From positions 2,651,501-2,715,500 of the forward strand of contig NZ_JNLE01000003.1 of the NCBI RefSeq assembly GCF_000702945.1: DNA of 64,000 bases. The letters are read 5' to 3'. A program made the position numbers and the translations under genes. The notes beneath the pieces are model-generated. The model worked only from the letters and a program-made list of their open reading frames with translations, had not been told where the DNA came from and did not search any database. Origin of the DNA: Clostridium sp. KNHs205. Lineage in GTDB: Bacteria; Bacillota; Clostridia; Lachnospirales; Lachnospiraceae. How positions within the stretch are numbered: position 1 is the first letter of the stretch; every line of letters starts with the position of its first letter. Shown piece by piece: positions 17,915 through 27,856 of the stretch.

Positions 17915-18523
17915 AATTCTCTCGTTGAGTATCCAAGGGAAGAACGCTAATGGACTCCAGAGCTTCATTATCCAGTATATAATAACACATAATGCTTTGA
18001 TCAACAGCCTCTTTTTCTGTGTTTTGACAAAGAACATATTTGTAAACGTAAGTTCTCATTCATTACAAACACTTCCAATAATCCTTCAAATACTCCTTCA
18101 AATACTCCTGTATTTTTACAACTGAACTATGAATAAAACAAAGATTCTAATCCATTTTCTCAGATTTTTATATAATAGAGGTTAAAATACTACAGTAATG
18201 TTAAATTTCTACTGTTGTTCAAATATTTGGCAATAGATATAATGAAACATATAAATGAGAGATAAAAATATACATAATAACTAATGCAATAATCAAAAAT
18301 CAATTAGTGCATTAAACTAATTTTAAAATATTACAATAAATAATATTACTATTGAAAAATATTTAGATATATTTTAACATTTACAATCCCAACCAAAATA
18401 TTAATTAACACTCTAATACATAGTGATTTATACACTCGCAACCAGTCCGCAGGATTGATTTTCCAAGTTAATAATGGGGTTAGACCGTTATTAAATAAAT
18501 CAGAAATTTAGGAGGGATTCAGT
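17915..18523. other. Long AT-rich intergenic region
   Basis: No supported gene. It contains a 12-bp direct repeat TTCAAATACTCC (18085-18108, two copies). It also has a 5'-leader hairpin built on TTAATAA / TTATTAA with GG/CC pairs (18468-18494) just before the ribosome site of the beta-helix gene. A minus-strand frame across 17990-18130 reads protein-like for about 40 codons (ending in HRKRGC) but has no start and no known family. Confidence 0.35.
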
Positions 18524-21247
18524 ATGAGAAAGGGTAAAAAGATTATTTGTATTATGTTGACAGCACTTTTGCTGCTGCCAGCAAGTTTGACAAGTTATGC
18601 AGCTACGAATGTGGAAACTACGTCAAACTCTCAAAATTTTGCCAGTTATTATGTGGATAATAACGGCAGTGACAGTAACAAGGGCAGCAAAAAGGCTCCA
18701 TTTAAGACGATTCAGAAAGCCCAGGAGGCGGTACGCAGTCTAATCAGCAGCGGTAAGCTGCCCAGCGGAGGTGCCAAAGTTTATCTTAGAGAAGGCACCT
18801 ATTATCTTTATGATTCCCTGGTTTTTGGTCCGGAGGATTCCGGCTCTGAAAAGGGTAAGATTACTTACACAGCCTACCCGGGAGAGGAGGTAAGCTTATC
18901 CGGCAGCAAACCCATTGAACAAAGCTGGTTCAGGCCAATTCAGGAAGAAGAAAAGGTACGGATAATTGACCAGGAGGCAGCAGGTAAAGTACTGGTTGCA
19001 GATTTAAGAGGGAATGATATCACAGAATACGGAGTATTAAATACCAGAGGTTACCATTATTTTAACAAAGGACAATACATGGCTGCTGAACTCATTGTTA
19101 ATGGTGAAAATCAGACTCTGGCACGCTATCCCAATGAGGGGACTATTCCCGTGGATAATAAATACCTTCTGCCGGAGGAAATGTCCTTTAAGTATGATAT
19201 AGACAGACCCTCCAGCTGGGCAAATGCAACAGATGCCTGGATATGCGGTACTCTATCCATTAATTATGAAAATAACTATTATCCAATTGAGAGCATTAAC
19301 ACCACTGAGAAAAAAATCAAGCTAAAGGAAGGCAAAATAAAGACCTATTACACAAATGGCTGGTATTTTGCAGAAAACCTGCTGGAAGAATTAGATGAGA
19401 CAGGTGAATATTACATAGACAGAGAAGAAGGTAAGCTCTACTATCTGCCACCGGCGGACTTCAGTACAAAAAGCTATAAGATTGAGTTATCTACCATAGG
19501 TAAACCTATTTTTTATTTCAACGGAGCTAAGAATATTTCAGTTACCAATATGACCATTGAAGGCGGCAGAGGTTACGCAGCTCTGGGCACCACCAAAGAT
19601 TATCAGATGATGACCTATGGTGAGTTCTTAATAAAGAACAATGTAACGAATCCCATAACCTTTGACCCTACATCTACTCATTTCCTAAGACTTGCCTCAC
19701 CTTCTAACTATCCGGAAGCCCAGGTCTTTCCGGGACATATCTGGGATGGTTTTCTGGATGACGGTACGGGGGTTGAGGGAATTGAATTCACTAATTGTCT
19801 GATCCGAAACTTCGGACAAGGCGGACTGATCTTTCGGGGGACCAAAATCAAACTGGAGAATAATGAGATTAAGAACATAGGTGGAACCGGTGTTTTTATG
19901 TCCGGTGGTGACTATGAGACTCTGACCTCAAGTGAGAATACGATTATCAGCAACACCATTCACAGAGTCGGTTATCAGCATAAGGCATACAACCCGGCAA
20001 TCGCTTTACAGGGGGTGGGAGGAAGAGTAGCCTATAATGATGTATTTGACGGACCTCACTGTATTATTAACTTTGGCGGGAATGATCATATTTTTGAATA
20101 CAATAAAATTCATGATGCAGTAAAGGAGTGCCTGGATATGGATGCCATCTATACCAGAAATGAAATCAGCCCTCAGCAGAGAGGTTCCGTATTCAGGAAC
20201 AATTATATCTACAATCTCGGTATTTTTCCGGTGGGTCAATACACCAAGCAATTCAACGTATGTGGTATAAGAACGGATAATAACGGCCATGCCCTGCAAA
20301 TTTATAATAATATCTTTGCAAACATCGGTTCTGACAGAGCCAATAATGTGGTGGCAGTCAGAGCCCAGGGAACCCGCAATACTATTAAGGGAAATCTGTT
20401 TTTAGACTGTTCTGCCACCTACTGGGGATTTGATAACTACAAACCGGAGATGGCCTGGAATACCGCTGATGCAGAAACCCTAAGAAGACTTGAGCTTGTA
20501 AAGACCTATGCAGCCAATCCGGTTTATGCAGCCAAATATCCGGAACTTTTGACCTTTGATCAGGAGTTCTATGCAGCTGTTGCAACGAATACCTTTGAGG
20601 AAAATTTAACAGTAAATATTAAATTTCCTTTAAGCCCTATAAATGGTGCAATTCTTCCAAGCGGAGCCAGGGGAGCACAGCAGCTTATGCTGGGAACTAA
20701 TAATAAAGCTCTAACGGAAGATCCGGGGTTTATTGGCTACAGCAGTGGAAATTATGAGCTTAATGGGGGACTTGAGTTACTCAATCAGATGCCGTCCTAT
20801 AAGAATCACAATATGAAGGAATTTGGTCCCCAGGAGCTTTCAGCAAGGGCTATTATTGAGAATCTGAAGGATTATGTCAATAATCTCGATATTAATAATG
20901 TATCCAAAGAACTGTTACTTAAGAGCCTGGGAAAGGTAACAGATGCACTAAGCAAAGAACAGTATAAACAGGCACTGTTACATATGGCAGCTTTTCTTGC
21001 CCAGGCGAAACTGCAATCCCCTTGGATAATTAATGAGGCCCAGTTTGATTATATTCTGGTTGAAAGCGTGGATATCTGCAAGGCAGTCTTTGCCATGGCG
21101 GAAAATAATTCAGAAAGTGGCAATAGTGTTAATAAGATTAAACAGATATTAAATTTTTTCAAGAGTTTTTCTGACGGAAACGATAAATCAGGTAAATACA
21201 AGGAGCTGGTAGAAAAAATAAATGAATTGGCAGAACTGGTTCAATAG
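18524..21247 (+). CDS. Secreted right-handed parallel beta-helix protein, putative glycosidase
   Basis: 907 residues, ATG after AGGAGGG. A signal peptide (KKIICIMLTALLLLPASLTSYA, about residues 5-26) sends it out of the cell. The opening of the mature protein (YYVDNNGSDSNKGSKKAPFKTIQKAQEAVR, given here as residues ~38-68) and the following VYLREGTYYLYDSLVFGPEDSGS...YTAYPGEEVSLSG belong to DUF1565-type beta-helix enzymes. The middle holds helix coils rich in Asn ladders (NNEIKNIGGTGVFMSGGDY, YNDVFDGPHCIINFGG). The ~110 C-terminal residues are alpha-helical and not recognised. The arrangement recalls family GH141 enzymes (fucosidase/xylanase), but this is by resemblance only. It pairs with the next secreted beta-helix gene. 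Confidence 0.8.
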   Translation: MRKGKKIICIMLTALLLLPASLTSYAATNVETTSNSQNFASYYVDNNGSDSNKGSKKAPFKTIQKAQEAVRSLISSGKLPSGGAKVYLREGTYYLYDSLVFGPEDSGSEKGKITYTAYPGEEVSLSGSKPIEQSWFRPIQEEEKVRIIDQEAAGKVLVADLRGNDITEYGVLNTRGYHYFNKGQYMAAELIVNGENQTLARYPNEGTIPVDNKYLLPEEMSFKYDIDRPSSWANATDAWICGTLSINYENNYYPIESINTTEKKIKLKEGKIKTYYTNGWYFAENLLEELDETGEYYIDREEGKLYYLPPADFSTKSYKIELSTIGKPIFYFNGAKNISVTNMTIEGGRGYAALGTTKDYQMMTYGEFLIKNNVTNPITFDPTSTHFLRLASPSNYPEAQVFPGHIWDGFLDDGTGVEGIEFTNCLIRNFGQGGLIFRGTKIKLENNEIKNIGGTGVFMSGGDYETLTSSENTIISNTIHRVGYQHKAYNPAIALQGVGGRVAYNDVFDGPHCIINFGGNDHIFEYNKIHDAVKECLDMDAIYTRNEISPQQRGSVFRNNYIYNLGIFPVGQYTKQFNVCGIRTDNNGHALQIYNNIFANIGSDRANNVVAVRAQGTRNTIKGNLFLDCSATYWGFDNYKPEMAWNTADAETLRRLELVKTYAANPVYAAKYPELLTFDQEFYAAVATNTFEENLTVNIKFPLSPINGAILPSGARGAQQLMLGTNNKALTEDPGFIGYSSGNYELNGGLELLNQMPSYKNHNMKEFGPQELSARAIIENLKDYVNNLDINNVSKELLLKSLGKVTDALSKEQYKQALLHMAAFLAQAKLQSPWIINEAQFDYILVESVDICKAVFAMAENNSESGNSVNKIKQILNFFKSFSDGNDKSGKYKELVEKINELAELVQ

Positions 21248-21445
21248 TGTAGAGTTTCACCAGTTAAGTCACTAAGTGTATATTGTATCAGCCGAAAGAA
21301 TCATAGACTGTGTGTTGATAAAAGTCGATAAAATAACTGGGGCTTATATACGCATGGATTTAATATCAGAAAATATGAGGCAGTGAAGTAAAGCCCATGG
21401 GTAGAAGCCGTATCTGAAAATAGAATTCATTACAGGAGGTAAGCT

Positions 21446-23686
21446 GTGAATAAGAGAAAAGGCTGTATGTTCTTCATTGTAATCATGCTGATTAATATGT
21501 TTACGTTTAACCTGAGTGGGGGAAGCGCAAAAGCAGCTTCCGTATATTATGTTTCTACGACAGGGAACGACATCACTGGAACCGGTACACTGTCAAATCC
21601 TTGGAAAACAATACAAAAGGCAGCAGATACCATGACTGCTGGCGATACCTGTATCATACGAGGGGGGACCTACCGGGAAACGGTAACCCTGAATACTTCC
21701 GGGTCGTCTGCCAATCCCATAAACTTTAAGGCTTATACAGGTGAGATTGTAACTGTTTCCGGTGCAGAGCCTGTTACTGGCTGGGTAAATTACTCCGGCT
21801 CTGTCTATTATGCACCTATGACTGGTTCCCTTGGATCAAAAGACCAGATATTTGTTAATAAGAAAATGCAATTTGAAGCCAGATGGCCAAATTCAGCAGC
21901 ACTTGACCCTTTAAATTCAACCTTTGCAACGGTTGACTCCGGTTCTGCCACAACAATTTACGATGCGGACTTAACACAGGCAGCCGGTTATTGGGTTGGT
22001 AAAACGGTTTGGTGTGTTCCGGGAACCGGATATAAATCTTATAAAAGTACTATCACCAGCTCAGCTGCCGGTTCTATTACCTTTGATGCAATGGGTATTG
22101 CAGCGGCAGCCGGCAACAGCTATTATATCACCGGTAATCTTAAGGAGCTTGACAGTGCGGGTGAATGGTATTATGACAGCAGTACGAGCAGGCTTTATTT
22201 ATGGGCACCCGGAGGAGTTAATCCAAATACACTGACAGTAGAAGCAAAGAAACGGACCTATGCATTTGATTTGAGTTCCCGCTCTTACATAAACATTACC
22301 GGAATTAACATCTTTGCCTCCAGTATTAGAATGTCAGCCTCTAATTACTGCAAAGTGTCTGGTATGACTGCGGAATATATCAGCCACGATTCCGATGTTA
22401 CCAGCCAATACAGTACCGGAATTTTTATGTCCGGCACCAACAATGAGCTCAGGAACAGTACCTTGACCTACAGCTCCGGTAATCTGGTAAGTATACAAGG
22501 TACAGGAAATAAGGTAATAAATAACCTTATCCATGAGGCGGACTATTCAGCAGCAGATATCCCCGCAATCTATTTACTGGGGTCAGACCATCTGATCAGT
22601 CATAATACAGTATATAATGCCGGGCGTCATCTGATATTTATGCCAACCCAAAACAGCCGTATACAGTATAATAATCTGTATAATGCGGGAAAGCTGACAA
22701 GGGACTGTGGAATACTCTATGAATTTGCCTGGGATGGGCAAGGGACGGTAATACATCATAATTATATCCATGATAATCTGGCAAAGAATTATTCCGGTAC
22801 CGGTATCTATCTGGATAATGGCAGCAAGGGTTATATTGTGCATCATAATGTAGTATGGGGAAACTATACGGGAATCAGATTGAACACCCCCAGTAATTTT
22901 AACCTGATTTATAATAATACCACTTACAGTAACGGTAATGTGGGATATTGGGGAAGTAATTTTCAGACGGATATGTATGGGGACAGAATTTTCAACAACA
23001 TCTTTACTACTGCCTTTACACTGCCGGGGACTCATATAGAAGGGAATAATATTACCTCGGGAACCAATCCCTTATTTGTTGATACTGCATCCTATAACTT
23101 CAGGCTGCAGGCAGCTTCTCCGGCTATTAATAAAGGTGTTGTAATACCAGGAATTACGGATGGTTATATCGGATCGGCACCGGATATTGGAGCTTATGAA
23201 TATGGCGGAACCGACTGGACAGCAGGACATAATTTTACCTCGCCCCCGGAACCGGTTTTTGAAAACTATAGTGTGCTTTATGATAATATCGTTAAGCAGT
23301 CAGGGTTTGAGAACGGAATAATCTCACCCTGGGTAACAACTCATTCAGGTACTGCAGCAAGTGTATCAAATGCAAGAAGCTGCTCAAAATGTGTGAGGCT
23401 GGGAGCCGGTGAAGATGGTATCAAGCAGGTTCTTACAGGATTAAGCCCAAATACCAGCTATATCTGTACCGCCTGGGTTAAGGCAGAGACGGGAGGGCAG
23501 ATTCAGATTGGTGTTACCGGTTTTGGAGGAACGGATGTGACCGCGACCTCGGTGAGTACCTCCTGGACGATGATAAGTATTCCTTTTACAACCGGAGCAG
23601 GTGTTACCAGTGCAACGGTGTATGCCTATAAGCCATCCGGCGGGGCATATGTCTATGTAGATGATTTTGGGGTAGTGGAGCAATAG
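21446..23686 (+). CDS. Secreted parallel beta-helix protein with C-terminal carbohydrate-binding-like domain
   Basis: 746 residues from a GTG at 21446 with AGGAGG six bases upstream. The signal peptide ends near AKA at ~31. The beta-helix starts with VYYVSTTGNDITGTGTLSNPW and KTIQKAADTMTAGDTCIIRGGTYRETV, continues through repeated Asn-rich coils (~290-560), and closes with PDIGAYEYGG, the usual end of such helices. Residues ~605-746 form a jelly-roll like CBM_4_9 (SGFENGIISPWVT...YICTAWVKAE...VYVDDFGVVE). An extracellular polysaccharide lyase or hydrolase attached to its substrate by the binding domain is the natural reading. The reaction is not visible. It lies 198 bases behind the first beta-helix gene and is bounded by a strong terminator. 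Confidence 0.8.
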   Translation: MNKRKGCMFFIVIMLINMFTFNLSGGSAKAASVYYVSTTGNDITGTGTLSNPWKTIQKAADTMTAGDTCIIRGGTYRETVTLNTSGSSANPINFKAYTGEIVTVSGAEPVTGWVNYSGSVYYAPMTGSLGSKDQIFVNKKMQFEARWPNSAALDPLNSTFATVDSGSATTIYDADLTQAAGYWVGKTVWCVPGTGYKSYKSTITSSAAGSITFDAMGIAAAAGNSYYITGNLKELDSAGEWYYDSSTSRLYLWAPGGVNPNTLTVEAKKRTYAFDLSSRSYINITGINIFASSIRMSASNYCKVSGMTAEYISHDSDVTSQYSTGIFMSGTNNELRNSTLTYSSGNLVSIQGTGNKVINNLIHEADYSAADIPAIYLLGSDHLISHNTVYNAGRHLIFMPTQNSRIQYNNLYNAGKLTRDCGILYEFAWDGQGTVIHHNYIHDNLAKNYSGTGIYLDNGSKGYIVHHNVVWGNYTGIRLNTPSNFNLIYNNTTYSNGNVGYWGSNFQTDMYGDRIFNNIFTTAFTLPGTHIEGNNITSGTNPLFVDTASYNFRLQAASPAINKGVVIPGITDGYIGSAPDIGAYEYGGTDWTAGHNFTSPPEPVFENYSVLYDNIVKQSGFENGIISPWVTTHSGTAASVSNARSCSKCVRLGAGEDGIKQVLTGLSPNTSYICTAWVKAETGGQIQIGVTGFGGTDVTATSVSTSWTMISIPFTTGAGVTSATVYAYKPSGGAYVYVDDFGVVEQ

Positions 23687-23698
23687 AAGTATGTAGCG

Positions 23699-23731
23699 AA
23701 ATAGCCGTTAGTATCTATGTAACGGCTATTT
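23699..23731. terminator. Bidirectional terminator
   Basis: A perfect 12-bp stem AAATAGCCGTTA / TAACGGCTATTT with a 9-base loop between two convergent genes, with A/T tracts inside both arms. Confidence 0.8.
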
Positions 23732-23744
23732 TGTGCTGAATTTA

Positions 23745-24263
23745 TTATGGAACGAACTGCTCTGTGACAGATAGGACTGTATTACCTCGTACTTTAATCC
23801 AAAAGGGAGTTCTTCTGGGGACATCATCACTGCTATATAAAAATTGCCTGAATTCTTCTTTATCAGTTGTTGTATATTTTTTATCATCCCCTTCTTTTAC
23901 AAATAAATTACCAAGATCAAAAAAAGTAAACTCAGTCTCATTATTAATCTCAAAATAAGAAAGCTCCTCTGACTCATTATAAATATAGTATCCGTTTGGC
24001 ATATATTCATCGGTCAGGTTCAGTTCTTTCATACGTTCTTTATCTTCAAAAGTTATAAACTCAAATTCATCCAGCGCAAGAGTTTCGTTATTGAAAGAAA
24101 TATACCCGCTATACAGCTTTTCTTCTTCCTTTGAATCTTTATTAATTAGAAAAAAGGCAACTAAGCTGCCGATTAAACCGATAAATATAGCTATAAATAG
24201 AAAAGCAGCAGCTCGGTTTTTTCTGTGCTTCATGATTCGAATGTTTATAGATCTGATTTTCAT
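23745..24263 (-). CDS. Membrane-anchored protein of unknown function
   Basis: 172 residues, GGGGGAG upstream of the ATG. A basic N terminus (MKHRKNR) precedes one membrane helix (~20-40, AFLFIAIFIGLIGSLVAFFLI). The rest is acidic and extracellular, rich in Glu, Asp and aromatic residues. No cysteine lipobox and no family are recognised. It stands alone, convergent with the beta-helix operon and divergent from the acetylesterase gene. Confidence 0.7.
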   Translation of the reverse strand: MKIRSINIRIMKHRKNRAAAFLFIAIFIGLIGSLVAFFLINKDSKEEEKLYSGYISFNNETLALDEFEFITFEDKERMKELNLTDEYMPNGYYIYNESEELSYFEINNETEFTFFDLGNLFVKEGDDKKYTTTDKEEFRQFLYSSDDVPRRTPFWIKVRGNTVLSVTEQFVP

Positions 24264-24566
24264 AATTTTTCTCCCCCCTGTAATAAGCTGATATTCTGCT
24301 GTTATTATTTTACATTGTGCGCTTGTGTAATAAAACTGTCAAGAAGAAGGAATAATTTATCTTTTTATTATAACTTTAACAATATGTTCTCATTTTTCCG
24401 CTTAGAAAATGGAAGCTTTACTAAGCACTATTTTTTATAGCATTATATAACTAAATTCTTATATTGTTATCTGCTTGATAATACGTTAACCTATCAATAC
24501 TTTATATAGTATAAGCTCAGAAATAATTTAGAACTGCAATTATTGATTTGGAAAGAGGATAAGCAT

Positions 24567-26075
24567 ATGGCAAAGTTTAAAACAGCTGCAATATTCAGTG
24601 ATCACATGGTATTGCAAAGAGATAAAAATATCTGTATATTTGGGCAGGGTGAAAATAATAAGACAGTAGTGGTGACTTTCAATGGTAATACCTATGAAAC
24701 AAAGGTAAAAGCAGAGAGCTGGTCTTTGCTGCTGCCGCCTATGAAAGCTGGTACGGGATATGAATTGAACGTTCGTTGTGAGAATGAGGTAAGACATTTT
24801 GTAAATGTTGCTATCGGTGAAGTCTGGCTGGCTGGCGGTCAATCCAATATGGAATATGAGCTTTCAAATTGTAAAGGCGGACAGGAAATGCTTAAGAAGG
24901 ATATAGGTTCCAATGTAAGATATTTCTATTCCAATAAAATGTCCTATATCGATGAAGGGTTCTATGAAAATGAAGCCAAGACCAGCTGGGCAGAATTCAG
25001 TGAAGAAAATGCAAAGCAATGGTCGGCTGTGGGATATATCTTTGCAAAGAAACTGGCGGAGGAACTAAATGTTACTGTAGGCGTAATTGGCTGTAACTGG
25101 GGTGGGACTTCAGCAACCTGTTGGATGAGTGAAGAGGCTGTCAGAGAAGATGCTGAACTGAATACTTATTGGGAGGAATATTATAAGGAGACAGAAGGTA
25201 AGACAGAAGAACTGCAAATAAAGGAATTTAAGGAATATGAGGATTACCATGAGAAATGGGATAAGGAATGTACAAGATTATATTCCGAAGACACTGAAAT
25301 GACCTGGGAAAAAGTTCAGGAAATACTGGGACCCTGTCTGTGGCCGGGACCAAAGAGCTGTATGAATCCCTTTAGACCCAGTGGTTTATACCATACTATC
25401 CTGAAACGACTTGTACCATACACCTTAAGGGGATTTATCTATTATCAGGGGGAATCGGACGACCACAAACCAGATATGTATCAGAAATTACTGACACGTC
25501 TCATTAAACAATGGAGATCGGATTGGAGGGATCAGACTCTGCCCTTTTTGCTGGTTCAGCTTCCAATGCATCGCTATAAGGATACACAGGATTTTAAGAA
25601 CTGGTGCCTGATTCGTGAGGCACAGATGAATACTTTCCAAACGGTTAAGAATACGGGGATTGCCGTAACCCTGGATTGTGGTGAATTTAATGAGATACAC
25701 CCTAAGGATAAGAAGCTGGTAGGAGAACGTCTTGCACAGCAGGCACTTTATCATGTTTTTCATAAAAGCAGTGAGAAAGAAGCCTTTGGTCCTGTTTATC
25801 GTTCTTTTGAGTATCTGGAAGGCGGTATTGAGCTGAGTTTTGATTATGCACAGGAGGGTTTTGAAGTAAGAGGTGAATATAATGGTTTTGAGATTGCAGA
25901 TGATGAGCTGAATTATCAGCCTGCACAATACGAAATAAGAGATTCAAAAATATTTGTCTATTCCAATCAGATTGTAAAGCCGGAGGCGGTTCGCTATTGC
26001 TGGACAAATTACAGTGAAGTAGCGCTTTTTGGAAAGAATGGAATTCCATTGGCACCCTTTCGGACCAGGTCGTAA
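24567..26075 (+). CDS. SASA-family carbohydrate esterase (sialate O-acetylesterase-like)
   Basis: 502 residues from the ATG at 24567 after GAAAGAGGA. A TTG frame from 24543 has no ribosome site. The N-terminal beta domain (AAIFSDHMVLQRDKNICIFG) and the SGNH catalytic domain with GEVWLAGGQSNMEYEL (Ser93), GVIGCNWGGTSATCW and a late His segment (CGEFNEIHPKDK) define the family. It removes acetyl esters, from sialic acids or from acetylated sugars. No signal peptide is present, so it acts on imported material. It lies just upstream of the glycan cluster and fits as a de-acetylation step, but it has its own transcription unit. Confidence 0.85.
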   Translation: MAKFKTAAIFSDHMVLQRDKNICIFGQGENNKTVVVTFNGNTYETKVKAESWSLLLPPMKAGTGYELNVRCENEVRHFVNVAIGEVWLAGGQSNMEYELSNCKGGQEMLKKDIGSNVRYFYSNKMSYIDEGFYENEAKTSWAEFSEENAKQWSAVGYIFAKKLAEELNVTVGVIGCNWGGTSATCWMSEEAVREDAELNTYWEEYYKETEGKTEELQIKEFKEYEDYHEKWDKECTRLYSEDTEMTWEKVQEILGPCLWPGPKSCMNPFRPSGLYHTILKRLVPYTLRGFIYYQGESDDHKPDMYQKLLTRLIKQWRSDWRDQTLPFLLVQLPMHRYKDTQDFKNWCLIREAQMNTFQTVKNTGIAVTLDCGEFNEIHPKDKKLVGERLAQQALYHVFHKSSEKEAFGPVYRSFEYLEGGIELSFDYAQEGFEVRGEYNGFEIADDELNYQPAQYEIRDSKIFVYSNQIVKPEAVRYCWTNYSEVALFGKNGIPLAPFRTRS

Positions 26076-26126
26076 ATAAATACTCAATAGCTCCGCCTTT
26101 TTGGCTTTCGTTTTAAGAGGTTGGTT

Positions 26127-27119
26127 TTATTTTACCAGAGTAAAATCAAAACTATCGGCAAGGGCTTCCAGGTCGGAGGCTGTGATCTTGCCGTCATCAT
26201 CAAGAAATCCACTTTCTGTACCAGCCAGTACATTAACGGTTATAAAGGAGTCTCCCAAATCAGCGATAATTAAGGATTTACCCGGGCTGATGGCGAGACT
26301 TACCGTTTGCTGGCTGGCAGTCTTATAGTTCCATTCCTGGTAATCCGCAATATTGCCAATATTTAAGAAAACATCACTAAAGGTTCCTTTTTTATAATTT
26401 TCGAACTGGTAGCTAATAACCAGCCCGTTGTCCAAGGCTGCCTCACCGTCAAAATGAAAGGTGCCATCTTCGTAAATATAAGAACTGTAGGCAGTATTGG
26501 AAGTTCCCAGGAAATTACCTGTGCCTGCTTTTTGTATCAATTCCTCACTGTCTGTAAGTACGGAAAGGGAGGTGTGCAGGCGAAGGCCGTACTTTTGCAG
26601 GATTTCCTCCAATCTGTCAGCCATTTCCTGGGTATACACCAGGTAAAGGTCATATTTGGAATCAAGACCCGTAGGACCATTGCCCACCTCGTTTAACAAG
26701 GCACCTTCCTGGTCATAGCTTTGTGTAAAACTGAGCCATTCGGCACTGGCTTTGCTTTCATTGCTGTCAGAAAAGCCCTGCAGTGATATATAGTCCTCTT
26801 TGGCAACCTGAGGTGCTTTTGTGGTACTGGTATCTGGAGAACTGTCTGGGGTATTCTCAGGATCAGTATCATTTATGTTTCCGTTATCTTCCGGTTTAAG
26901 GCTGGAGTTGTTTCCTATAATCATATCCTTTAGACCGAACATATTAGCAGCATACACAGAGGTTGAAGCAATGGCTATAATGCTGACAGAAGCTGCGGCA
27001 ATAACTATGTTTCTGAGATGTTTCCTCTTGGTTTTCATAATTTTATAATCCTCCATATTTAAATTTTGTGATGAATGTATTTGAGAAAATGTATCTTTAT
27101 AGAAGTTCTTATCATTCAT
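26127..27119 (-). CDS. Anti-sigma factor-like membrane protein paired with ECF sigma factor
   Basis: 330 residues. A cytoplasmic N-terminal segment (~1-35) precedes one membrane helix (~37-58, NIVIAAASVSIIAIASTSVYA) and a Ser/Thr/Pro/Asp linker (~80-100). A long extracellular domain without a recognised enzyme motif follows. Its start overlaps the end of the sigma-factor gene by eight bases, which is the usual coupling of sigma and anti-sigma. The plain reading is that it holds the sigma factor at the membrane until an outside signal releases it. The N-terminal segment is short, so sequestration by this protein is inferred from position and topology. Confidence 0.7.
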   Translation of the reverse strand: MNDKNFYKDTFSQIHSSQNLNMEDYKIMKTKRKHLRNIVIAAASVSIIAIASTSVYAANMFGLKDMIIGNNSSLKPEDNGNINDTDPENTPDSSPDTSTTKAPQVAKEDYISLQGFSDSNESKASAEWLSFTQSYDQEGALLNEVGNGPTGLDSKYDLYLVYTQEMADRLEEILQKYGLRLHTSLSVLTDSEELIQKAGTGNFLGTSNTAYSSYIYEDGTFHFDGEAALDNGLVISYQFENYKKGTFSDVFLNIGNIADYQEWNYKTASQQTVSLAISPGKSLIIADLGDSFITVNVLAGTESGFLDDDGKITASDLEALADSFDFTLVK

Positions 27120-27588
27120 ATATCCAAACCTCCTTTAACTGGTCTCGTGCACGAGAAAGTCTGGTGGTAACAGAAGTAACAGTTATTTTTAGTAACCGGG
27201 CAATTTCTTTGGTGGACAGTTCTTCATAATAATACAGATACAGGACAGTGCGGTATTTTTCCGGCAGCTCCATGACTGCCTGATAGAGGTCTTCCTGCTC
27301 GCTACGTTCAAATACAGCTACTGGCACAGTGACCTGGTCCAAGGCAACATTCTTTGTCTTCCAGGAACTCCTTAGCAGGTTTTTGCAGGTATTTATAGTA
27401 ACCCGTATTAACCAGTATCTGACGTGGTCATCTGTAGCGAAATGCTTAGTCGTTACATATAATTTCATAAAAACCTCTTGCACAACATCCTCCGCATCAT
27501 AGGTGTTACCCAGATAACTCAATGAAATACGAAAAACAGTATCTTTATGTTTTTCTGCATGCACAAGAAAAATATTGTGCTCCAACAA
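27112..27588 (-). CDS. ECF RNA polymerase sigma factor (sigma-70 family)
   Basis: 158 residues from a TTG start with AGGAGG nine bases upstream; no ATG fits. Region 2 is ~20-75 (YLGNTYDAEDVVQEVFMKLY, then DDHVRYWLIRVTINTCKNLLRS). Region 4 is ~103-153 (LPEKYRTVLYLYYYEELSTKEIARLLK and TVTSVTTRLSRARDQLKE). It has the usual ECF size with no region 3. It likely directs transcription of its own pair and unknown targets in response to an envelope signal. The next gene leftward on the same strand is the anti-sigma. Confidence 0.92.
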   Translation of the reverse strand: MLEHNIFLVHAEKHKDTVFRISLSYLGNTYDAEDVVQEVFMKLYVTTKHFATDDHVRYWLIRVTINTCKNLLRSSWKTKNVALDQVTVPVAVFERSEQEDLYQAVMELPEKYRTVLYLYYYEELSTKEIARLLKITVTSVTTRLSRARDQLKEVWIYE

Positions 27589-27722
27589 AAACCACCTCCT
27601 GTATTTTGAAAGCTTTCACCTATAATACACTTTAATTGCATCCTTTGTCACAAAATAAAAAATAAAAAATTTTAGTTTCTTCTTTTTGAAGTGTTATCAG
27701 AGAGGCATTTAGAGGAGAATCG

Positions 27723-27736
27723 TTAACAAATGTTAA
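27723..27736. promoter_or_regulatory. Palindrome TTAACA-AA-TGTTAA upstream of the LacI gene
   Basis: A perfect palindrome carrying the ATGTTAA half-site that also crowds the GH2 and ABC promoters. It lies upstream of TATAAT at 27789-27794 (with TTGTTG 18 bases before it). Confidence 0.6.
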
Positions 27737-27764
27737 AATAATATGAACATTAACAAAATATATG

Positions 27765-27794
27765 TTGTTGCTTTGCATGTGATTATGATATAAT
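27765..27794 (+). promoter_or_regulatory. Probable promoter of the LacI-family gene
   Basis: TTGTTG at 27765-27770, 18-base spacer, TATAAT at 27789-27794. The start codon follows 62 bases later. Confidence 0.55.
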
Positions 27795-27856
27795 CTCAAT
27801 AACAGAATGAGTTTACATGGAATGAAGATTTGTAATAAATGAAAGGGTTATATTGG

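Noticed and set aside
17904-18125. 73-codon frame
   Set aside because: It starts inside the terminator of the Lrp-DMT operon and is low complexity.
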